14,133 nt of DNA from Phoronis ovalis (Eukaryota; Phoronida; Phoronidae), in assembly GCA_028565635.1 (NCBI GenBank), contig JAOXYB010034107.1:1-14133 (forward strand). The letters are read 5' to 3'. The notes beneath the pieces were generated by a model. That model worked only from the letters and a program-made list of their open reading frames with translations, did no database searches and was not told the DNA's origin. Shown one piece after another: positions 7,940 through 14,133 of this stretch (its first letter is position 1; every line of letters begins with the position of its first letter). Made by a program: the position numbers and the translations under genes.

Positions 7940-8287
7940 GTAAGTCTGAGAACTTAATATACAAATGTATATTTAAGAGGCCAAAAAGGAATGCCATTTC
8001 TTTGGAAAATTTCAATACCACATTCTTTACCTCTCAGGTAAAAATTTATGTAAGGTTTGATGTTGAACTTTCAAACGGGTATTCTTTCTTCTACTGTTTT
8101 GAATTTTATGTTGTATTAAATGTTTTTAAATGCATTGTATGTTTATGAAGTTTGCTGTGTGCATCTTATCATACCAAATTTATGTGTATATCCACATTCT
8201 TAGAAACTTAGCTTGTACCATATCTTTGGATGTCCTTTTCTTGCATTACATCTTATTAACATGCAGAAATACTACTTTGTTTAATAG
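7940..8287 (+). other. Intron between modules 5 and 6
   Basis: A 348-nt phase-1 intron, gtaagt to tttgtttaatag. It is the shortest intron of the array. No repeat or other feature was recognised. Confidence 0.88.
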
Positions 8288-8404
8288 CATCTGTTCAGTG
8301 CAGAAATGGTGAACATCGCTGTCGTAGTGGTCAGTGTATTGATGCTAAAAGGCATTGTGATGGTCGCATAGATTGCGCTGACCGATCTGATGAATTTAAT
8401 TGTG
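8288..8404 (+). CDS. Exon 6 of the window: LDLa module 6
   Basis: A 39-codon LDLa exon, phase 1 in and out, acceptor 'gtttaatag' ending at 8287 and donor G|gtatgt at 8405. The split codon with exon 5 is TCA (Ser). A second AG ('ctgttcag', ending at 8298) sits just before the first cysteine codon but would enter in phase 0 and break the frame, so the upstream acceptor is chosen. Cysteines at 5, 12, 17, 24, 30 and 39. The first loop reads CRNGEHRC, with His at the usual Phe position. SGQCIDA and CDGRIDC are canonical, with D25, D29, D35 and E36 present (DRSDE). Expected to bind calcium normally. Confidence 0.93.
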
Positions 8405-8824
8405 GTATGTGACATAATAAACTTGTTCTTTGCTTAAACTGTTACTTGTGTGCCATTCGTTTTCTATCTTGGCACAACTTAAATGCCATTTACATTATAG
8501 ATCTATTATATATCTACTTCCAACATTCTTATTTTACCAACTCTTGTGTTTTACAATGCTGCTGTTATTACAGTTTTTTATCTTGTCTGTTTCTCTACAC
8601 TCTGCCCATTTTTCTTGGTAAACATTAAAGTTTCTTATGATACCCTGTGCCTCAGTTTTTCAGCCTTTTTTGTCCTCTATGAGTGCTACTATATAAATGG
8701 CAGTAATATATGCTTTTACAAGGATCTTCACTATTTTGATGCATATAATGTTCTTCATAATTAAATTGGTTATGGGAATTTTTGGATTAATTTTCAATTA
8801 TAACTCGAAAATGTTTTCATTTAG
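8405..8824 (+). other. Intron between modules 6 and 7
   Basis: A 420-nt phase-1 intron, gtatgt to tttcatttag, pyrimidine-rich in its middle. The three overlapping open frames at 8430-8764 give leucine-, phenylalanine- and cysteine-rich translations typical of T-rich intron sequence, not proteins. Confidence 0.88.
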
Positions 8825-8947
8825 TGCCGCAGCCACAGCGTTGTGATACAAACCAGTTCCAGTGTGGAAATGGACAGTGTATTGACATGCGACGGCGTTG
8901 TGATGGGCGATTTGACTGCCCAGATCGCGTGGATGAATTAAATTGTC
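8825..8947 (+). CDS. Exon 7 of the window: LDLa module 7
   Basis: A 41-codon LDLa exon, phase 1 in and out, acceptor 'tttcatttag' ending at 8824 and donor C|gtaagt at 8948. The split codon with exon 6 is GTG (Val), leading into a proline/glutamine-rich spacer (VPQPQR). Cysteines at 7, 14, 19, 26, 32 and 41. [12 protein letters not shown] and CDGRFDC are near the family consensus. The serine of SDE is replaced by valine (RVDE), but the acidic residues D27, D31, D37 and E38 are all present, so the calcium site should still form. Confidence 0.94.
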
Positions 8948-9187
8948 GTAAGTTATTTGCAGGTGTGGTTGTGTATGCTTTGCTTTTTTAGCTCCAAGAA
9001 CCTGTTTTCAACCCACTATAAAGTATTACTAATTTTTTTATATTTTTTTATTAATGTATGTTATAGTAGGTTTTACAGCTGCAGTTGCAAAGGAGACTTG
9101 CTTTTTAGAAAATACTATATTGTCCTGCTGTCTCATTTATAAATGCTTTTTGAAAAAGTTTCTAACTCGTGAACTCTGTGTCACGAG

Positions 9188-9250
9188 CTTACTGAGTTCC
9201 TGCTGGTGTGATGTTCACAAACTTACTGAGTTCCTCCTGGTGTGGTGTTC
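9188..9250 (+). repeat. 34-bp direct tandem duplication
   Basis: 'cttactgagttcct' at 9188 recurs at 9222; the copies share 27 of the first 29 bases (CTTACTGAGTTCCT, then CTGGTGTG, then TGTTC). Two copies only. No coding or regulatory role is visible. Confidence 0.75.
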
Positions 9251-9841
9251 TGTCGTTGTCCCTTACACAAATTTTTGTCAATCCTTTGTTCTAAACTAGC
9301 CATTCCATTTTCTCAAAACGTGGCACAAATGTTTCAGTATTTGAAAACTTACAATCATGTGTGCCTGAAGGGAAATCTAAAGATCAGGACCAGCTCGACT
9401 TTTAGGCCATAATTACATATTTATGGAAAGCTAGACAATGAGTATTGAAAGTGAAACTGACATACCGATGTGTCATGTAACTGGTCTAGGAGATGTATTC
9501 AGGAATTCATCCAAAAGAACAGATTTTGTGTAGTTCTGACCATATTGTCGGCTATGTTTTGAAGTTCTTGTGCTGCTTACTGTACTAGTAAAGGTCGACA
9601 TCATAAAAACTTAATATGATTTATAAGAGCTTCAACTGTTGTGATATGGCAATAAGTTGTTATCTTCAGTTGTAACTAATTGCTAAAAAAAAATTGTTGG
9701 GAGAACATGTGTCATGGCGTGTGACCCCTTATATCTTAATTCTGGTAAAACTAACTTTCAGTTACAGGATGTTGCAGAGTATTTTTGTTTATTCTTGCCT
9801 GCTTTTTACACCTTTTGTTAAATAGTTAAACTTTTTGGTAC

Positions 9842-9969
9842 TTCCTCCATAAGAACAACACGAAAATGATTATTTTATTTTTATACTATTAATCTTTTCT
9901 TCTTGGAAATGCTTCAAAGATTTATGATCATTTATTAATAATATTTTTCGTGTTGTTCTTATGGAGGAA
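9842..9969. mobile_element. Short inverted-repeat element (128 bp, 25-bp perfect arms)
   Basis: The left arm 9842-9866, starting TTCCTCCATAAGAACAACA, is the exact reverse complement of the right arm 9945-9969. The interior of 78 bp is very AT-rich with weaker internal complementarity, so a single strand would fold into a long hairpin. Perfect arms imply recent insertion or selection on pairing. Size and structure fit a small MITE, possibly of the Tc1/mariner group since the left end reads TA|CTTCC, but the right end lacks the matching GGAAG|TA, so no target duplication is established. A small structured RNA gene is the alternative; nothing beyond the hairpin supports it. Confidence 0.75.
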
Positions 9970-10070
9970 TTCCCAACTTTTTCCTCTTCACATAACAGAG
10001 CTAAAATTAGATAATTCAGATACATGTTCAGAGTAATGACAATCTCAAATCGATTAAAAGTCATTCATTC

Positions 10071-10383
10071 CTAAACCGTTACAAGCTTTATCATGTGAAC
10101 GGAGAATACATGTATGTATTTTCTTGTAGTTGAGGCTTGTGTTATTACACTGTGGTTTGTTTATCTTTGTTTCAGCGTTGCTTCGTGCTTTATTCTGTAT
10201 CTGGGCTTTATTTGAATCTGGTGTCTTAAACTATTACAAGCTTTTATATCATGTGAATTGATTATTTATATTTTCTTGTAGTTGAAGCTTGTGTTATTAT
10301 TACTCTGTGGTTTGTTCATCTTTGTTTCAGTGCTGCTTCATGCTTTATTGTACATCTGGGCTTTACTTGAAGCTGATGTTGTA
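10071..10383 (+). repeat. Tandem duplication, two copies of about 155 bp
   Basis: Copy 1 (10071 to about 10226) and copy 2 (about 10227 to 10383) share in order: 'attacaagc'/'gttacaagc', 'atcatgtgaa', 'attttcttgtagttga', 'gcttgtgttatta', 'tgtggtttgtt', 'atctttgtttcag', 'gctgcttc'/'gttgcttc', 'tgctttatt' and 'atctgggcttta'. Both copies keep two splice-acceptor-like strings (ttcttgtag and ctttgtttcag). No cysteine-rich or otherwise conserved coding frame follows either acceptor. Confidence 0.82.
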
Positions 10384-11161
10384 TTCATGTCAGAATTGTA
10401 ATGTATTTCTTTGTTTTTATGCTGCTTTTGCCCCAGATATACATTGGGGCTCCATATTTATTGTCCCGTAACATGTGACATGCTTTTCTAACAAAGTGCA
10501 AATTTTTTTTTGCAGGTTTACTGTATTTAATATTGTTTTGAAACTTTCTGTTTTTTTCTATATTTTAGTCCAATGTAATGTATATGAAATTAAGCTTGTT
10601 ATAGAACTTTAACATAATAATTTTATTGTTTCATATGAATAATTATTAATACCATGCATGTATGCCAGGTGTACTTTTTGAAAGCTAATTATTATTTGAC
10701 ATTGAACATCATGCACATGTACAAAACAAATAGTTTGCAAATACCGTAGATACTAAATTGGCACTGATTTGTAAAAGTTGATAACTACATGGAATTAAGA
10801 GTTTGCTCAGTTTTATAGATGGCATGTTAACTGTCTATACATCCACTGTGAACCTTTTACTGATTAAATATTTGAGACACCTCAGTCAGCTATTTTAGTA
10901 CAATTCTGAAATTAGCTACTGGCTAATTAAGGAATGCCAGAATTGGTACATTTATTTAAACTACTGTATACATTAAATTTGTTTGACAACAATTTTTCAT
11001 GATTTTGAAGCCTTTTTAAAAACATATAAACTTTTCAAATCAGTGATGAGGTTAATTTTACATGAAGGAATGTGTATACATTTATGAAAAGGTAAACAGA
11101 TTGCTGTTAGAAAAATTCACTTTGCTTAATGCTTTGTTGCAACTGCATGGTTATTATTCAG

Positions 11162-11278
11162 GAGAACAGCCATGTAGACCTAATGAATGGCGATGTGAGA
11201 ACGGTCCATGTATTGATGCACGTCTTCGGTGTGATGGGCGCATAGACTGTCCTGATAACACTGATGAACTTGATTGTC
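11162..11278 (+). CDS. Exon 8 of the window: LDLa module 8
   Basis: A 39-codon LDLa exon, phase 1 in and out, acceptor 'ttattattcag' ending at 11161 and donor C|gtaagt at 11279. The split codon with exon 7 is CGA (Arg). Cysteines at 5, 12, 17, 24, 30 and 39. Trp replaces the usual Phe in the first loop (NEWRC), an aromatic alternative. CIDARLRCDGRIDC is close to consensus, and the last loop is DNTDELDC with Thr for Ser. D25, D29, D35 and E36 are present. The frame is open from 11062 and past the donor to 11385, but only the part between the splice sites is LDLa-like. Confidence 0.94.
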
Positions 11279-12126
11279 GTAAGTCTGTCTGCACAGAACC
11301 CTGTTATAACAAAGTAACAAAACTATTAGCTTCATGTCACAAGCTTTTTAACTCTTCTGTAGCATTGGTTAAGGTGATTGCATAACAATTTCTTATTAGT
11401 ATAGAGCATGTACACCAACACATGCACCATTACTATATATAATGTAGCTATGCACCATTATTGTATTTGTTTTATGTTACTTCCTGGGAAAGTTTTTTTA
11501 CCTTTTAGTTTATAACTCTTAACTATTTTATATAAATGCATTCTTCCCTTTCTTGTTTCAGAAATATATGTTTACTAATCTTAAGGAGGCATTTTATTTA
11601 TAGTACAGGTGCCCTTGGTGATGTGTGCTATATCTCTTTATTTCAGCTTCCTTGTCAGAGTCTAACATAATGTTGCTTATTATTTATCAGTGGCTTTAAA
11701 TGTACTTGTAAAATGATGTTATACTAGTATTACTTTTATGTTCCTGTTTAACTAAATAATGTTTTGTAACACCTGTTTATTAATTTGCTTGTAATAACTA
11801 ATTTCCTTGGTAGACAAGATACTAACTGTTTAAATACTGTTGGTAAAGTGAACAAATGCTTTATAGGAATATGAGCCTTTTAAAACTGATATGTTGTTAC
11901 TGTATAATACCTGCTGTAGTCTGGAAATCAAAAGAAGTAGGTTGATAAGTAAAGAAAGTACACATTAAAATCAAATTTTAACTTGTTAAGCATGGAGTTC
12001 ATCAGTTTTTTTGTTTTTTTTAAAAATCTGAATAGAGTAAAATTAATGTTCATATATCAAATTAGGAAATAACAGATTCATGGTAGACTTCAATTCAGAT
12101 TTTCCTACACTTCTATGATTTCATAG
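11279..12126 (+). other. Intron between modules 8 and 9
   Basis: An 848-nt phase-1 intron, gtaagt to gatttcatag. 'caccattactatat' near 11424 recurs loosely near 11454 (caccattattgtat), a minor local duplication. No exon or transposable element was recognised. Confidence 0.85.
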
Positions 12127-12234
12127 GCTGCCGTGCTGACCAGTTTCTTTGTGACAATGGACAGTGTATTGATACAGTAAGAAAGTGCGATAGACGGCCA
12201 GACTGTGCTGATGGATCTGATGAGAGGAACTGTC
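12127..12234 (+). CDS. Exon 9 of the window: LDLa module 9
   Basis: A 36-codon LDLa exon, phase 1 in and out, acceptor 'gatttcatag' ending at 12126 and donor C|gtaagt at 12235. The split codon with exon 8 is CGC (Arg), and the first cysteine follows at residue 2, so the linker to module 8 is the shortest in the array. Cysteines at 2, 9, 14, 21, 27 and 36. ADQFLC (F7), NGQCID and KCDRRPDC are typical; D22, D26, D32 and E33 (GSDE) complete the calcium site. A tight linker may restrict movement between modules 8 and 9. Confidence 0.94.
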
Positions 12235-12764
12235 GTAAGTTAAATATTAGAATTTCTGAATAACAAGATTTTTGCATTTTAATGATTTTTGTTTAAACAG
12301 TTACATGTATATTAGTGATGCTAAATTCCACAGTGTGTATACATGTTTAAATATGTTTCCTTCTATGTTGATTTACTATCATCAAAAGTAATCACTACAA
12401 AGGATACTGTTCTAAGTTCCTGAGTGATGTAATAGATGAATCGGTTTTTGCTGCCAGAAAATTTTTTAGTGATGTTAATTTATAATATCATTGCATGTAT
12501 ACCTATGTTTGCTGATGAACAGAGATATCTAACTTGTGTGTTTGTTGTATGTTGTAACATTTCTTTCCTGCATGTTTACACTAGTAGTTAACAGAAAATT
12601 AACACTAACAGTTACAGAAAGAAGTTTCTATATTTCCTTCTTACTTTCGCATACTAAACTTTTCTAAAAAGGAAAAAAAAACACTCATCATTGGGGTTTG
12701 ATTAAAGTTTCTGTGAAGTGTCATAATTCATGATGCAGTTATTTCTTTGCATGTTAAGCTATAG
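12235..12764 (+). other. Intron between modules 9 and 10
   Basis: A 530-nt phase-1 intron, gtaagt to gttaagctatag. No repeat or exon was recognised. The 3' end has two usable AG sites six bases apart. Confidence 0.87.
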
Positions 12765-12878
12765 TAAGACGTTGCTCATCCAGCATGTTCCAGTGTAATG
12801 CAGGACATTGTATTAACAATGATAGACGCTGTGATGGTTGGTCAGATTGTCCAGATCACTCAGATGAAGATGGCTGTA
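12765..12878 (+). CDS. Exon 10 of the window: LDLa module 10
   Basis: A 38-codon LDLa exon, phase 1 in and out, donor A|gtaagt at 12879. The acceptor is taken as 'ctatag' ending at 12764; 'gttaag' ending at 12758 is also in phase and would add two residues. The split codon with exon 9 is CTA (Leu). Cysteines at 4, 11, 16, 23, 29 and 38. SMFQC gives F9; [12 protein letters not shown] and DHSDEDGC follow the consensus, with D24, D28, D34 and E35 present. It is the last exon in the window, and its phase-1 donor shows that the gene continues downstream. Confidence 0.92.
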
Positions 12879-14133
12879 GTAAGTTAGAAGAAATTAGCAG
12901 CTGGCATATAATATATCAAACTAGTTTTCTTTATTAAGAACTAGTTTTGCATGTACAACAAGTAGGCTTTGGTAAAAACCTCTGCTAAAGTACTAGTTTG
13001 TCTGATGTTTTTTTTAGACAGGATGATAATCTGTTGGTTTCATAGTGTTTTACACTAATTTTTTGATATTTGTTAAATTATTTTCATGTTGTTTATTTGA
13101 TGAGTATGTTTTGCCTGCATTCAGTTTTAGGAAATTGACATGTAGACTTTTGTTTATTAGATAAGATTACCTTTTTATCTTCAATTGTGTACTTGTGCAG
13201 TACGTGATTTGAATTTGAAGAGCGACTGTATTGAATTGTTAAGATATTTCCAGCCATTTATTCATCTTTAAACTTGGTGGCTTGTTTTATGATTGCATAA
13301 TTATGTTAAAGGACTTTTTGCTACACTACAAAGTATTCAGTTCCATAACAAAAAGGATGAGTTGTTTTTGGTAATATTATTCTGTACTGGAAAGCAAAAA
13401 ATGTTTTCAGCATTGCTACCACAAATGTGATACAGGTTGTAGCATTTCTTTGAGCTGCAAAAGGAGATCGATCAACTTAACACTCAATATCACGGTAGTT
13501 TGTTGCAAATAAGCAACCTTAGAATCTCTGTCATGTCTGTCACCTCTCTGCCAAGATACCATTGTGTGGAAGAACAGCGCTTAACAGCGTGCTTATATGA
13601 CAAGAAATGCATTAATTTTATATAACGACACAAATGTGTGTGTCGAAATAATTGTTAGCAGCAAATTAACTAATAGGCTCACTGCATATGACAACCCAAC
13701 TGTGTGTTATGTGGAATAGTGCATGAATAATGGGTATTCGAAAAAGTGGTACATTTAAACACTGCTGAGCTATTTTCAAAACAGAATATTACTGACAAAA
13801 AAACAATAGTTTTGTAGGTAATTTCTTTCTCTCAAGTGCATACTTTTCAGGTGTGTGTTAACTATCAGTGTCTAGCATGTGGGCATCCAGTCTTTACAGA
13901 TTTAAGAATTTGTATATTAAAATAGACAAAATACAAATATCTTAACATATGGTTAAATGCTTTCTTTGAGCTTTAAAAAAAACTTACTGCACTTTGCAGA
14001 ACCTGGTTTATCCTGTGTTTGCGTGATTCCTGTCTGATAGGTTATATTATAACTAAAGTCTGTTTCACTATTTTATGTCGCAGGTGTTTGATCCTATATC
14101 GCCGAAAAAAAAACATCTTTAGTTTACTTTTGT
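12879..14133 (+). other. Start of the intron after module 10, running out of the window
   Basis: At least 1255 nt without a further LDLa-like exon. A small hairpin (cgacaca/tgtgtcg, 13626-13645) is present. No stop codon in the gene frame with 3'-UTR character or convincing poly(A) context can be tied to the gene. No repeat was recognised. The sequence from about 13400 to 13760 is somewhat less AT-rich but has no domain signature in any frame. Confidence 0.75.

Larger units (their letters stand above)
8948..11161 (+). other. Long intron between modules 7 and 8
   Basis: A 2214-nt phase-1 intron, gtaagt to ttattattcag. It carries a 34-bp tandem duplication (9188-9250), a 128-bp inverted-repeat element (9842-9969) and a 155-bp tandem duplication (10071-10383). 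The stretches 9300-9840 and 10390-11160 show no coding exon or clear repeat. Open frames at 8957-9299, 10289-10471 and minus-strand 9870-10064 have no domain signature and overlap the repeats or T-rich sequence. Confidence 0.82.
2552..12878 (+). other. Internal part of a multi-exon gene: tandem LDLa array, probably perlecan (HSPG2/trol)-like
   Basis: Ten exons joined in phase 1 give 388 codons of consecutive LDLa modules. LDLa modules are small disulfide-bonded, calcium-dependent folds of extracellular proteins that bind ligands such as lipoproteins and signalling proteins. Spacer residues between modules are few (1 to 12 before the first cysteine), and no YWTD propeller, EGF, CUB, protease or Ig module is interleaved. 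In LDL-receptor-related proteins, LDLa clusters are normally broken up by EGF and YWTD units; in perlecan, domain II is a pure LDLa run, with 4 modules in vertebrates and an expanded set in insect trol. I therefore infer a secreted basement-membrane proteoglycan core protein. Alternatives are an LRP1/2/4-type receptor, SCO-spondin or another LDLa-rich protein. Both ends of the gene are outside the window. Seeing ten modules is direct; the gene name is inference. Confidence 0.6.

Noticed and set aside
7779-8021. Minus-strand open frame opposite exon 5
   Set aside because: It is the antisense shadow of an LDLa exon that has strong plus-strand evidence.
7940-8148. Extension of exon 5 by read-through to 8148, or of exon 8 to 11385, as alternative C-terminal ends
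   Set aside because: The frames stay open by chance for roughly 100 to 200 nt, but canonical gtaagt donors lie right after the sixth cysteine and the extensions lack domain character.
8430-9299. Several 60- to 81-codon open frames rich in Leu, Phe and Cys
   Set aside because: Overlapping frames in T-rich intron sequence; the cysteines do not follow LDLa, EGF or other known spacing.
13626-13645. Hairpin cgacaca/tgtgtcg as a regulatory stem
   Set aside because: A 7-bp stem in 14 kb of AT-rich DNA is expected by chance and nothing nearby supports a role.
1-14133. Bacterial operon, CRISPR array or phage region
   Set aside because: The coding potential is confined to short phase-1 exons with spliceosomal sites; there are no ribosome-binding sites, long open frames or regularly spaced repeats.

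Overview
The window is animal nuclear DNA and contains an internal piece of one large split gene on the + strand. It is AT-rich. Ten short cysteine-rich coding exons lie in long non-coding sequence. Each is bounded by AG acceptors and GT donors (gtaagt, gtatgt or gtgagt), and several kinds of degraded interspersed repeat surround them. The repeats, with their many copies of a GGTCAAAAGGTCA-like motif and tRNA-derived SINEs, suggest a lophotrochozoan, most likely a mollusc. That taxonomic call is inference and has not been tested by any search.

Each exon encodes one LDL-receptor class A (LDLa) module of about 40 residues: six cysteines and, in most, the calcium-binding acidic cluster ending in SDE or a variant. 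The exons start at 2552, 3819, 6280, 6854, 7823, 8288, 8825, 11162, 12127 and 12765. All ten begin and end in intron phase 1, so the spliced product reads without a break through 1164 nt (388 codons). No EGF, YWTD beta-propeller, immunoglobulin or laminin exon lies between them. An uninterrupted LDLa run this long fits domain II of a perlecan-type proteoglycan (HSPG2 of vertebrates, trol of flies) better than an LDL-receptor-related protein, but the neighbouring domains that would settle this lie outside the window. Neither the start codon, signal peptide, promoter, stop codon nor poly(A) signal is visible.

Layout: 1-2551 is non-coding (upstream intron or flank) with two ancient repeat families. 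2552-3920 holds modules 1 and 2, with a tandem repeat pair in the intron between. 3921-6279 is a long intron with a SINE flanked by a 17-bp direct repeat (candidate target duplication) and a 485-bp MITE-like element with 61-bp terminal inverted repeats. 6280-8947 is a compact cluster of modules 3 to 7. 8948-11161 is a second long intron with a 128-bp inverted-repeat element and a 155-bp tandem duplication. 11162-12878 holds modules 8 to 10. 12879-14133 is intron or flank with nothing recognisable.

The main points of interest are two atypical modules (2, with a collapsed first cysteine loop, and 3, with the calcium-binding segment deleted but six cysteines kept), the fully symmetric exon array, and the undescribed-looking transposable elements. 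I found no convincing evidence of a new multi-gene system.
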